From: Leptospira sp.
GTDB taxonomy: Bacteria; Spirochaetota; Leptospiria; Leptospirales; Leptospiraceae
Assembly (NCBI GenBank): GCA_021413405.1
Contig: JAIOQL010000442.1
Location: 1 to 8,012, forward strand
Direction: 5' to 3'
Length of the DNA stretch: 8,012 nucleotides
Shown here: positions 1 through 7,544 of the stretch, piece by piece
Layout of the letters: each line of letters opens with the position of its first letter
Numbering within the stretch: position 1 is the stretch's first letter
Translations under genes and position numbers: made by a program
Notes under the pieces: generated by a model
The model's input: only the letters and a program-made list of their open reading frames with translations
What the model was told of the DNA's origin: nothing
Database searches by the model: none

Positions 1-1
1 G

Positions 2-874
2 AGAAATTTCACAAGAAAATTCATCGAAGCTCTACTGACTCTGCAGATCGAACAGGAGTATTCAAAAGAGGAAATCCTTGAAATTTATTTCAACCTTATC
101 TATCTCGGTCATGGCTCAACAGGGCTTTCTTCTGCGGCATCAGTTTACTTCCAGAAAGATGTACGTGATCTTGATTTGGCGGAAGGTGCGATGCTAGCCA
201 GGCTTCCTAAGGCACCGGTAAAATATTCCCCTTTCAAAAATCCGGAAATAGCGAAGAAAGCTCACAGGGAAGTTCTGAAACTAATGGCAGAAAATGGATA
301 TTTACCAAAATCAAAAATTGAAAAGATTCATTCAGATTTCTGGGAAAAATACTGGCCAATTATAATCACTCAGTCACCCGCAAGCTCCACAAGAGGAAAT
401 CGGCTCGATAGGGCACCCTATTTTACAGAGTATGTAAGACAGCAACTTGAGAAAGAACTTGGTGAAGAGGCGCTTTATACTTCAGGTCTGAAGGTTTATA
501 CCACCCTTGATATCCGGAAACAGGAAATTGCTCAAGAAGAATTGGGAAAGGCTCTCGTTAGGCAGGATAAAGTTGCGTTTGGGGCAAACAGGAATTATGT
601 AAGTGGTATCGATAGGGAACTTGTAAGTCTCTATTCGCTTGTGGGAAATTTATTTCCAATTGCGGAACTGGATATAAGCAAATTGGATGAACGGGCAAGC
701 TACCGGGTTGCGTATGAAAAAGAGCTGCTCGATTCCTCTGATCTGCTCAGTCTTCTGACACCCACAGAAAATGAATCAGCAGCAATTACTGAATTCAGAA
801 AACAATCAGCAGCCTATTCGGAAAATCTGCACGTGGAAGGTGCTGTCATTACAATTGAACCATCAACCGGATAA
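2..874 (+). CDS. PBP1A-type N-terminal part: GT51 glycosyltransferase C-terminal portion and linker (5' partial, ends at the premature stop)
   Basis: The frame is open from the left window edge, so no start is visible; the TTG at 176 lies inside the conserved domain and is not a start. The 290 visible residues begin late in the GT51 peptidoglycan glycosyltransferase domain. RKFIEA (5-10) matches the RKxxE motif, KEEILEIYFN (22-31) matches KxxILxxYxN, and HREVL (88-92) matches the last GT51 motif. The catalytic Glu motifs (EDxxFxxHxG and the GxSTITQQ block) and the membrane anchor are upstream of the window. APYFTEYVRQQL (138-149) and GLKVYTTLD (162-170) are the usual segment between the two domains. 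Residues 171-285 form a less conserved linker. The part ends with EPSTG followed by TAA. The glycosyltransferase domain itself could survive truncation here, since it folds before the stop, but crosslinking activity would be lost. Known of the family: it polymerises lipid II into glycan strands. Confidence 0.85.
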   Translation, partial: RNFTRKFIEALLTLQIEQEYSKEEILEIYFNLIYLGHGSTGLSSAASVYFQKDVRDLDLAEGAMLARLPKAPVKYSPFKNPEIAKKAHREVLKLMAENGYLPKSKIEKIHSDFWEKYWPIIITQSPASSTRGNRLDRAPYFTEYVRQQLEKELGEEALYTSGLKVYTTLDIRKQEIAQEELGKALVRQDKVAFGANRNYVSGIDRELVSLYSLVGNLFPIAELDISKLDERASYRVAYEKELLDSSDLLSLLTPTENESAAITEFRKQSAAYSENLHVEGAVITIEPSTG

Positions 875-883
875 ATTCAGGTT

Positions 884-2050
884 ATGGTTGGGGGTTATAA
901 ATATACTCCTAAAAATCAGTTTAACCGGGCAATGCAGGCAAGAAGGCAGACAGGCTCCGCATTCAAACCATTTGTCTATGGGGCCGCAATTAATGAGAGG
1001 TCAGTTGCAAGCGGGACCGGAATGATGGACGCGCCCTTAATGACTTTGTCGGATGATGGTCACGGATGGGCGCCAGAGGATATTGGCGGTGATTTTCGTG
1101 GAATGATTCCGCTAGTCAGGGCTCTTGCGATGTCCATCAATATAGTTTCTGTTCAAGTATACTTTAAAGTTGGACCGGATCCAATTATCGATTTTGTTTC
1201 CCGTCTGACTAAAACGAGTAAGAGCAGATTTCCGGCAAGCCCGGCACTTTCCCTTGGAGTTCCTGAACTGACTCCTTATGAGATGGCTCTCGGATATTCG
1301 ATTGTTGCAAACAAAGGGAAAGACGTTATTCCTTTTTCTGTGCGTTATGTGATAGATCAAAGTGGAAATATAATCGCGAATAAAGAAAAAGAAGTGAGAA
1401 AAAAACTTTCTGATGAAGCGAAAGATGGTTCCATCCAGGTTATCCCGGAAGGAACAGCATACATATTACGTCGTATGTTAATGGAAGTAAATAGAATGGG
1501 AACGCCTGCTGGTGGACTTCGTGAAAAAGAAAAAGGAGATTATCAGGGAGTTGCCGCCGGAAAAACCGGTTCAACTACATCTTATACGAATGCATGGTAT
1601 TGTGGATTTGACCCGAGGTTGACAACGGTTCTCTGGATGGGTTTTGATAAAAACTCTTTGACATTAGGTAGAAATCAATCGGCAGGTCTCATCGCAGTTC
1701 CGCCTTGGGGCAGAATGTACAGAAGATTCTATGATGGGAAAAACTATCCGGAATTTACAGATAAAAATGGACAAGATTTGCCACCAGAAGGTGTAATTAT
1801 GGGTGCCACCTGTGCGGAAAACGGCCTTTCGCCAAAACCCGGGGTATGCCCGCTAATGAACTCAATGTTTCTAAAACCGATCACTATTGCGGGTCGGACA
1901 AAATCGCTTATTCCAAATCGTCAATGTGATGGGGACAGGGATCATCAGAAGTCAATGGACTTCCGGCAGTTTTTACAGAAAGAATATCAGATTTCCGACG
2001 AAGAAATTGAAAAAGGCAAACAGGATACTTTTAAAATAAAGACAGAATGA
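884..2050 (+). CDS. PBP1A-type C-terminal part: penicillin-binding transpeptidase domain (388 residues from the first ATG after the premature stop)
   Basis: This part is in the same frame as the upstream piece, nine bases after its TAA. It holds a complete transpeptidase domain: SAFK (25-28, the nucleophile serine encoded at 956-958), SIN (84-86, from 1133) and KTG (227-229, from 1562), followed by the usual aromatic-rich strand AWYCGFDP. The C-terminal region has spaced cysteines (310, 322, 348) and a nearby His354, matching the C...G...C...P...C..H tail found in many PBP1A proteins. All catalytic residues are present, so decay, if real, is recent. The ATG at 884 is only the first Met after the stop. 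The nearest AGG (879-881) is two bases away, too close for a normal ribosome binding site, and the protein would have no signal or membrane anchor. It is better read as the remainder of one gene than as a separate gene. Known role: D,D-transpeptidation of peptidoglycan stem peptides, beta-lactam target. Confidence 0.8.
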   Translation: MVGGYKYTPKNQFNRAMQARRQTGSAFKPFVYGAAINERSVASGTGMMDAPLMTLSDDGHGWAPEDIGGDFRGMIPLVRALAMSINIVSVQVYFKVGPDPIIDFVSRLTKTSKSRFPASPALSLGVPELTPYEMALGYSIVANKGKDVIPFSVRYVIDQSGNIIANKEKEVRKKLSDEAKDGSIQVIPEGTAYILRRMLMEVNRMGTPAGGLREKEKGDYQGVAAGKTGSTTSYTNAWYCGFDPRLTTVLWMGFDKNSLTLGRNQSAGLIAVPPWGRMYRRFYDGKNYPEFTDKNGQDLPPEGVIMGATCAENGLSPKPGVCPLMNSMFLKPITIAGRTKSLIPNRQCDGDRDHQKSMDFRQFLQKEYQISDEEIEKGKQDTFKIKTE

Positions 2051-2093
2051 TAAACCGGTAATTAATTTATCAACTTCTGTTATAATCGATTTT
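2051..2093. other. Convergent intergenic gap between the PBP gene and sucA
   Basis: These 43 AT-rich bases separate the two convergent stop codons. The only symmetry I see is a six-base inverted repeat, GATAAA at 2049-2054 and TTTATC at 2066-2071, with an 11-base loop. It is AT-only apart from one closing G-C pair and has no following T-run on either strand. It is too weak to call a terminator, so termination of both units is unexplained by the visible sequence. Confidence 0.5.
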
Positions 2094-4850
2094 CTATTTG
2101 CCAGTTAGTGCTTGCTCAACCAGTTCTTGCTGTTCTCTCATATGAACTTTTAATTGCCCCGCAGAAGGACTTGGCGATTCTTTTCTTCCAGCAAATTGCA
2201 ATTGGTTTTTCCCAAAGTCTTTATTTAAATGATCTTCTATGAATTTCCAAGCGCCCTGATTTTTGGGTTCTTCCTGAGCCCAAATTAAATCCTTTGCTGC
2301 GGGATAAAATTTAAGAGTTTCTTTGATTCCACTTGAGGGGTAAGGATATAATTGCTCCACTCTTACAATCGCAACATTCTTTAAATTCTTTTTCTCCCGT
2401 CCTTCGAGAAGATCATAATACACTTTTCCGGTGCAAAAAATTATCCGGGACACATCCTTCGGATCCACAGATTTATCTATGATTACTTCTTTGAACGCAC
2501 CCTGAGTCAGGTCCTCAATTGCTGAAGCCGCAGCCGGAAATCTTAAAAGACTTTTGGGACTCATTACTATCAGCGGTTTTCTGAAATTCCGGAGGATTTG
2601 CCTGCGAAGCAAATGGAAATATTGTGCTGGAGTTGTGCAATTGCAAACCTGCATATTATCCAGTGCACAGAGCTGGAGATATCTTTCCAATCTTGCGCTG
2701 GAATGCTCGGGCCCCTGACCCTCATAACCATGTGGAAGCAGCACTACAAGACCGGATAATCTCTGCCACTTTACCTCTGAACTACTAATAAACTGATCAA
2801 ATATAACTTGTGCAGTATTTGCAAAATCACCAAATTGTGCTTCCCAGATAACAAGCGTTGAAGGATCGGAAAGAGAAAATCCATATTCAAATCCAAGAAC
2901 TGAATACTCAGAAAGCGAAGAATTCACAACTTCAAATTTTCCCTGATCTGGCGAAATGTGATTTAATGAAACATGCTTCTTCCCGGTATTTGATTCTACA
3001 AGGACTGCATGCCTGTGAGAAAATGTTCCCCGTTGGGCATCCTGACCTGAAAGGCGAATCCTGAAACCATTCTGTAGAATGGAACCGAAAGAAAGTGCCT
3101 CGGCAAAACCCCAATCAATCGGCATTTCACCGGATGCCATTTTTTTCCGGTTTTCCAAAAGTCGAACCAGCTTTGAATTTGGGCTAAACCCTATCGGAAC
3201 TTCAGTAAGTGCTTTTACAACACCTTGAATCTGTCCTGCAAGAAGTTTTGTTGCCGGTTCTGAATCGAGTGGTTCTTTGGATAGTTTAGACCAAACTCCT
3301 TGCATTGTTTCAACCTGCATTTTTACATCTTCTTCTTTTGCCCGGTTAAAAGATTCTTCCAGTCCTGATTTCGAACCATTTTTTATAAAATCAAGGTCTT
3401 CTGTTGAAAATTCATTCTTTCTGCTTAATAGAACTTTTTCGTATATTTCTACGGTGGGTGGATGTTTCTTTATTATTTCGTACATAATCGGTTGTGTAAA
3501 TGCCGGCTCATCATTTTCATTGTGCCCGAGACGGCGATAGCATATCAGATCAATAATTACATCCTTATGGAATTTCTGCCGGTATTCAAGGCATAGCTTG
3601 ACAACTCTGTGCGCTGCTTCCGGATCATCTCCGTTAATATGAAATATTGGTATCTGGAATCCTTTTGCAAGATCAGTAGCATACAAAGTAGATCTGGATT
3701 CTTCCGGTAATGTAGTAAATCCTATCTGGTTATTGATTACAATATGAAATGTTCCCCCGGTTGTGTATCCTTCGAGGTTCATCAGGTTTAGAGTTTCTGC
3801 AACAACTCCCTGACCGGCAAATGCCGCATCTCCGTGAATTAAAATAGGCATGTATTTTTCACGATTAGTATCATTGATCAGGCCTTTTCGCGCACGAGCC
3901 GAACCTGTTACGACAGGATTTACCGCTTCGAGATGGCTCGGGTTAAATCCAAGTGAAAGCTTAACTTCTTTTCCGGACTTTGTCATCTTTACATTTGAGT
4001 ACCCGAGATGGTATTTTACATCAGCATAGTGATCCAGATCCTGGTTATTTATTTTTTCTTCGAATTCAGCAAAGATTAAACGCGCAGGCTTTTCTATTGT
4101 GTTCACAAGTACATTCAATCGCCCTCTGTGAGCCATCCCAATTACAAGCCCGTCCATTCCATGGGCTCCTGCTTCTTCTATGATTGTATCAAGCATAGGG
4201 ATCATAGTTTCTCCGCCTTCGAGAGAAAATCTTTTTTTACCTACGTATTTTTTCGCCAGGAACTGTTCAAAATAATCTGCCTGGAATAATTTTTCAAAAA
4301 GACGAAGACATGTTCCCTTATCAAGTTTATCTGAATTTGCAGTAGATTCCATTTTGTTCTGGATCCATTCCCGTTCTTCATCATTGACTATATAATACTG
4401 TTCGGATCCGATTGTTCCGCAGTATGTTTTCTCATACCAGTTTATTACATCTTTGAGTTTTGCACGTCCTAAGCCGGGGGAATTAACGGTTGTTTCCAGG
4501 TCTCCAGGCTGAAGATTTTTCAGTTTCTGGTTGATGAAATCCCTGTTCGGTTTCAGGATTCCGAGTGGATCAACGTTAGCCGCGAGGTGTCCCTGTCTCC
4601 TGTAAGCGTTTAAAAGATTCATCAGTCCCATCTCGGTAAGCGAAGAAGCGTTCCGATCCACCAGTGAAGACGCAATATCCGGATGGGATCCATTTTTCCC
4701 ATTTGAAGAAAAATTTTGAGTTTCTATTTCCTGGAAGAAAGCTGCCCAATCAGGCGTTACGTTTGATGAATTTGTCTTATATACATCGTACATTTCTTCA
4801 AGCAATGCGGCATTGTTTGTAGTGAGAGCCATAGTTTGTTCAGTATTCAT
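2094..4850 (-). CDS. sucA: 2-oxoglutarate dehydrogenase E1 component (thiamine diphosphate dependent)
   Basis: The 918-residue protein is close to the E. coli SucA length (933). E1 decarboxylates 2-oxoglutarate on thiamine diphosphate and passes the succinyl group to the lipoyl arm of E2. Residues 14-42 (LLEEMYDVYK to FFQEIE) are the short N-terminal segment typical of E1o, followed by a Ser/Asn-rich linker (about 44-70). GMAHRGRLN (238-246) and YHLGYS (280-285) carry the active-site histidines of the family. GDAAFAGQGV (340-349) with INN (372-374) is the thiamine diphosphate/Mg motif, and YRRLGHNENDEP (438-449) is also diagnostic. The transketolase-like pyrimidine domain starts near 577 and includes GTFSHRHAVL (608-617). 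The C-terminal domain has TGKVYYDLL (807-815) and QEEPKNQGAW (859-868). The ATG at 4850 is chosen because GAGGAG lies six bases upstream; Met7 has no suitable site. It is last in the operon, 61 bp after lpdA, and ends in TAG facing the PBP gene. Confidence 0.97.
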   Translation of the reverse strand: MNTEQTMALTTNNAALLEEMYDVYKTNSSNVTPDWAAFFQEIETQNFSSNGKNGSHPDIASSLVDRNASSLTEMGLMNLLNAYRRQGHLAANVDPLGILKPNRDFINQKLKNLQPGDLETTVNSPGLGRAKLKDVINWYEKTYCGTIGSEQYYIVNDEEREWIQNKMESTANSDKLDKGTCLRLFEKLFQADYFEQFLAKKYVGKKRFSLEGGETMIPMLDTIIEEAGAHGMDGLVIGMAHRGRLNVLVNTIEKPARLIFAEFEEKINNQDLDHYADVKYHLGYSNVKMTKSGKEVKLSLGFNPSHLEAVNPVVTGSARARKGLINDTNREKYMPILIHGDAAFAGQGVVAETLNLMNLEGYTTGGTFHIVINNQIGFTTLPEESRSTLYATDLAKGFQIPIFHINGDDPEAAHRVVKLCLEYRQKFHKDVIIDLICYRRLGHNENDEPAFTQPIMYEIIKKHPPTVEIYEKVLLSRKNEFSTEDLDFIKNGSKSGLEESFNRAKEEDVKMQVETMQGVWSKLSKEPLDSEPATKLLAGQIQGVVKALTEVPIGFSPNSKLVRLLENRKKMASGEMPIDWGFAEALSFGSILQNGFRIRLSGQDAQRGTFSHRHAVLVESNTGKKHVSLNHISPDQGKFEVVNSSLSEYSVLGFEYGFSLSDPSTLVIWEAQFGDFANTAQVIFDQFISSSEVKWQRLSGLVVLLPHGYEGQGPEHSSARLERYLQLCALDNMQVCNCTTPAQYFHLLRRQILRNFRKPLIVMSPKSLLRFPAAASAIEDLTQGAFKEVIIDKSVDPKDVSRIIFCTGKVYYDLLEGREKKNLKNVAIVRVEQLYPYPSSGIKETLKFYPAAKDLIWAQEEPKNQGAWKFIEDHLNKDFGKNQLQFAGRKESPSPSAGQLKVHMREQQELVEQALTGK

Positions 4851-4856
4851 AAGAAT

Positions 4857-4862
4857 CTCCTC
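4857..4862 (-). promoter_or_regulatory. Shine-Dalgarno sequence of sucA
   Basis: The - strand reads GAGGAG here, six bases before the ATG at 4848-4850. It decides the sucA start in favour of this Met over the in-frame Met seven codons in. It lies in the 61 bp lpdA-sucA gap (4851-4911), which otherwise is AT-rich; I see no convincing promoter or terminator hairpin in that gap. Confidence 0.75.
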
Positions 4863-4911
4863 AATTGGAATTCAAAAGTTGTATGTATATAGTGATGAAA
4901 TTTTGATCGAT

Positions 4912-6321
4912 CTATCCACCATGAATAGCCCATTTATCAACAGCCATAGCTGCTTCTTTAATGATTTCAGAGAGTGTAGGGTGAGCATGAAAGGATCTGG
5001 CAAGGTCTTCGGCAGTTGCTCCGAATTCAAAAGCTACCGCTGCTTCAGCAATCATATCCGATGCCCTCGGACCAATGATATAAACACCCAACAGTTTATC
5101 TGTTTTTTTATCTGCAATGATTTTTACCTGACCTTCAGCTTCATTCATTGCCTTCGCACGGGCGTTCGATTTAAATAACGACTTTCCAACTTTATATTGA
5201 ATCCCGCGATCTTTCAGTTCATCTTCGCCGAGACCCACCCAGGCAACTTCGGGCCAGGTATAAACGATATATGGCACAGCTGAATAGTTTACGTGTCCCG
5301 ATTGTCCTGCAAAAGTTTCTACAACTGCAATCCCTTCCTCTTCCGCTTTATGAGCAAGCATCGGACCATCTATTACGTCACCGATTGCATAGATGCCGGG
5401 TATATTTGTTTCATATGTGTGAGGATTAACCTCTATTCTTTTGCGGGATGTGAACTTTATTCCTATCTGTTCAGCACCTACATTGTCTGCGAACGGTCTT
5501 CTTCCAACAGCGACAAGAACAACGTCACCTTCAACGTCACTTTCTTTTGCAGATGAATCCGCGATTCTAACTTTCACTTTTCCATTTTTCTTTTCAAGAC
5601 CGATCACTTTGTGTTCAAACAAAAATTCAAATCCCTGGGTTTCAAGAATCCTCTGTGCAAGAGATGCCATTTGCTTGTCTGTGTTTCCAAACAGTCTGGA
5701 TTGGAGTTCCACAACAGTTACTTTTGAGCCGAGTCTTCTCCACACTGATCCGAGTTCTAATCCGATAACTCCGGCACCGATTACGATCAGATGTTCCGGA
5801 ACCTTTTCCAGATTTATCGCATCGTCCGATGTAACCACCTGTTTTCCGTCGATTTCGAACCCGGGGATATCAATGGGAACGGATCCGGTTGCGATAATTA
5901 TTTTCTTACTTTTGATAATTTCTGTGTTTCCGCTTTCCAGTTTTATTTCTATTTCAGAAGAAGATATCAATTTCCCAAATCCGTGAAATCTTTCTATTTT
6001 GTTGTTTTTCATCAAAAAATCTACACCGCCAGTAACTTCAGAAACAACCTTATCCTTCCTCGCTAGAAGTTTTTTCAGATCGAGTTTAACCTGACCAATA
6101 TCGATTCCATGATCTCCCAGTTTATGCTTTGCTTTGTAATATTCCTCGGAAGAATCGAGAAGTGCTTTTGATGGAATGCATCCAACATTCAGACACGTCC
6201 CGCCTAAAGTTTTCCTCTTTTCAATGATTGCTGTTTTGAAACCAAGTTGTGCAGCACGGATGGCGGCAACATATCCGCCAGGTCCGGAGCCGATTACAGT
6301 AACGTCAAATTCCTTAGCCAT
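4912..6321 (-). CDS. lpdA: Dihydrolipoamide dehydrogenase (E3), FAD-dependent disulfide oxidoreductase
   Basis: The 469-residue protein has the usual length for E3. It reoxidises dihydrolipoyl groups on E2 and passes electrons through a Cys-Cys pair and FAD to NAD+. GSGPGG (11-16) is the FAD-binding Rossmann loop. GGTCLNVGCIPSK (40-52) holds the redox disulfide Cys43/Cys48. ATGS (144-147) and AIGDV (312-316) are the two further FAD-contacting motifs. GAGVIG (182-187) with Glu205 at the end of the second strand is the NAD(H)-binding fold; an acidic residue there favours NAD over NADP. The C-terminal interface domain ends with HAHPTLSE (445-452), supplying the catalytic His447-Glu452 dyad of the partner subunit. 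The ATG directly follows the sucB stop codon in the same frame, with GAGG five bases upstream inside the end of sucB, so translation is probably coupled. Placement between E2 and E1 indicates it serves the 2-oxoglutarate complex, though a single E3 often also serves pyruvate dehydrogenase and glycine cleavage. Confidence 0.97.
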   Translation of the reverse strand: MAKEFDVTVIGSGPGGYVAAIRAAQLGFKTAIIEKRKTLGGTCLNVGCIPSKALLDSSEEYYKAKHKLGDHGIDIGQVKLDLKKLLARKDKVVSEVTGGVDFLMKNNKIERFHGFGKLISSSEIEIKLESGNTEIIKSKKIIIATGSVPIDIPGFEIDGKQVVTSDDAINLEKVPEHLIVIGAGVIGLELGSVWRRLGSKVTVVELQSRLFGNTDKQMASLAQRILETQGFEFLFEHKVIGLEKKNGKVKVRIADSSAKESDVEGDVVLVAVGRRPFADNVGAEQIGIKFTSRKRIEVNPHTYETNIPGIYAIGDVIDGPMLAHKAEEEGIAVVETFAGQSGHVNYSAVPYIVYTWPEVAWVGLGEDELKDRGIQYKVGKSLFKSNARAKAMNEAEGQVKIIADKKTDKLLGVYIIGPRASDMIAEAAVAFEFGATAEDLARSFHAHPTLSEIIKEAAMAVDKWAIHGG

Positions 6322-7533
6322 TTAAACCTCAAGAAGAAGTCGTGAAGGATCTTCTATCGCTTCTTTGATTTTAACCAGAAACTGAACAGCTTCCTTTCCA
6401 TCTATAATTCTATGATCATAAGACAAAGCCACGTACATCATCGGGCGAATGACAATCTGATCGTTCACCACTACCGCCCGTTTTACGATATTGTGTAGAC
6501 CAAGTATACCGCTCTGAGGAGGATTCAATATTGGAGTCGACATCATTGAACCATACACCCCGCCATTCGAAATCGAAAAGGTCCCCCCCTGCATGTCTTC
6601 GAGGGAAATTTTTCCATCCTTTACTTTCATTGACAGACGAACGATTTCCTGTTCAATTTGAGCCATCGAAAGTAGATCTGCATCCCTGATAATAGGCACA
6701 ACCAGTCCCTTGGGACCACCAACAGCCACTCCTATGTCATAATAATTTTTGTAGATAGTATCATTTTCGCGAATTTCAGCGTTCACAGCCGGAAATGTTT
6801 TCAGCGCAGAAATAGAAGCCTTTGTAAAAAAACTCATGAATCCAAGGCCTACATTGTACGATTCTTTAAACTTATCTTTATATTGGGCCCGCAGATTCAT
6901 CGTTGCAGACATATCTATTTCATTGAAGGTTGTGAGAATTGCAGCAGTGTGTTGAGCATTAACAAGTCTGTCTGCAATAGCGCGACGAAGTCTGGTCATT
7001 GGCACAACGGTTTCACGTTGTCCCCGATTAATCTGAACAGGAACCGCTTTTGGAATTTCCGGTAAAAGAGAATTTCCAGCGGTTTTATTCTGATCCATAT
7101 AATTTATAACATCCGGTTTTGTAACCTGACCACTTCTTCCTGTTCCTGAAATTTTCGCAGGATCCAGATTATTTTCAGCAACCATTTTGCGCGCTGCGGG
7201 TGGTAGAGTTTCATTTTTTGATCCCTGATTAGAAACTTCCGGTTTGCTTTGCAAAGGAGCAGGGGAAGAAGCTGGTGAGCCGTTGTTTACGACTACGCCT
7301 TCTTCAATCAAACCAATGATCTCTTTAACTTTCACGATTTCACCGGCTTTCTTTTTGATTTCCTTTAATACACCATTAGCGGGAGAGGGAACCTCCATCG
7401 TAACTTTATCTGTTTCGAGTTCCAGTAATATTTCATCAGCCTTAACTGAATCCCCGGCTTTCTTTGACCAGGTTAGAATTGTCGCTTCAGTTATTGATTC
7501 GCCCATTTCAGGCACCTTGATTTCTACCGACAT
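6322..7533 (-). CDS. sucB: 2-oxoglutarate dehydrogenase E2 component, dihydrolipoyl succinyltransferase
   Basis: The 403-residue protein is almost identical in length to E. coli SucB (405). It forms the core of the complex, carries the swinging lipoyl arm and transfers succinyl groups to CoA. It has one lipoyl domain (about 1-78), with the lipoylated lysine Lys43 in ELETDKVTMEV (38-48), and a Pro/Ser/Ala-rich flexible linker (about 80-108). A peripheral subunit-binding domain follows (about 109-146), with PAARKMVAE and GTGRSGQVTKPDV, then a second linker and the acyltransferase catalytic domain (about 173-403). The catalytic HRIIDG (374-379) matches HxxxDG. The ending DPSRLLLEV is the characteristic SucB C-terminus and supports succinyl rather than acetyl specificity, as do E1o and SDH as neighbours. 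The ATG at 7533 has AGGAGG six bases... upstream (spacing five bases, 7534-7538), overlapping the sdhB stop. The stop codon TAA is immediately followed by the lpdA ATG. Confidence 0.97.
   Translation of the reverse strand: MSVEIKVPEMGESITEATILTWSKKAGDSVKADEILLELETDKVTMEVPSPANGVLKEIKKKAGEIVKVKEIIGLIEEGVVVNNGSPASSPAPLQSKPEVSNQGSKNETLPPAARKMVAENNLDPAKISGTGRSGQVTKPDVINYMDQNKTAGNSLLPEIPKAVPVQINRGQRETVVPMTRLRRAIADRLVNAQHTAAILTTFNEIDMSATMNLRAQYKDKFKESYNVGLGFMSFFTKASISALKTFPAVNAEIRENDTIYKNYYDIGVAVGGPKGLVVPIIRDADLLSMAQIEQEIVRLSMKVKDGKISLEDMQGGTFSISNGGVYGSMMSTPILNPPQSGILGLHNIVKRAVVVNDQIVIRPMMYVALSYDHRIIDGKEAVQFLVKIKEAIEDPSRLLLEV
6327..6330 (-). promoter_or_regulatory. Ribosome binding site of lpdA inside the end of sucB
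   Basis: The - strand reads GAGG within the last sense codons of sucB, five bases before the lpdA ATG (6319-6321). Because the sucB stop (6322-6324) lies between this site and the start, ribosomes finishing sucB can restart on lpdA without leaving the message. This would keep E2 and E3 synthesis linked (inference). Confidence 0.55.
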
Positions 7534-7538
7534 GAAGT

Positions 7539-7544
7539 CCTCCT
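7539..7544 (-). promoter_or_regulatory. Shine-Dalgarno sequence of sucB overlapping the sdhB stop codon
   Basis: The - strand reads AGGAGG, a near-perfect anti-16S match, five bases before the sucB ATG. Its first bases belong to the TAG stop of sdhB (7543-7545). This places the two genes in one transcript with likely translational coupling. Confidence 0.8.

Larger units (their letters stand above)
2..2050 (+). pseudogene. Class A penicillin-binding protein (PBP1A type), 5'-truncated by the window edge and interrupted by an in-frame TAA
   Basis: A single frame runs from base 2 to the TGA at 2048-2050 and is broken once, by TAA at 872-874 (codon 291 of the visible part). No frameshift is needed: the residues before the stop (IEPSTG) and after it (IQVMVGG) join into the conserved entrance of the transpeptidase domain, which in class A PBPs usually reads like 'P.TG.I.A.VGG' with a charged, polar or aromatic residue where the stop lies. 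One base change (for example to GAA, AAA, CAA, TAT or TAC) would restore a sense codon. Class A PBPs polymerise and crosslink peptidoglycan outside the inner membrane, anchored by an N-terminal membrane segment, here off the window. A separately translated C-terminal piece would lack that anchor, so two working proteins are unlikely. I infer either a recent pseudogene or a base error in the sequence. The family assignment is firm; the pseudogene status is not. Confidence 0.7.

Noticed and set aside
872..874. Reassignment of TAA to an amino acid in this organism
   Set aside because: Apart from this site, TAA occurs in a reading frame only at the proper family C-terminus of sucB. An AT-rich genome with sense TAA would show many more, and UAA reassignment is not known in bacteria.
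884..2050. An independent small transpeptidase gene starting at ATG 884
   Set aside because: There is no usable ribosome binding site, it has no membrane anchor or signal peptide, and it starts inside a conserved domain edge that continues in frame from the upstream piece.
2049..2071. Inverted repeat GATAAA/TTTATC as an intrinsic terminator
   Set aside because: The stem is short and nearly all A-T, the loop is 11 bases, and there is no T-run after it on either strand.
4813..5178. A + strand open frame across the sucA-lpdA gap
   Set aside because: It starts antisense to the sucA N-terminus and ends antisense to the lpdA C-terminus, has no ribosome binding site I can see and no family resemblance. 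It merely spans the 61 bp gap.
5441..5986. A 181-codon + strand open frame opposite lpdA
   Set aside because: It lies wholly antisense to a well-conserved E3 gene whose motifs (NAD and FAD sites) fall in the - strand frame. Its translation is Ser/Thr/Pro/Phe-rich with no recognisable motif, as expected of an antisense shadow.
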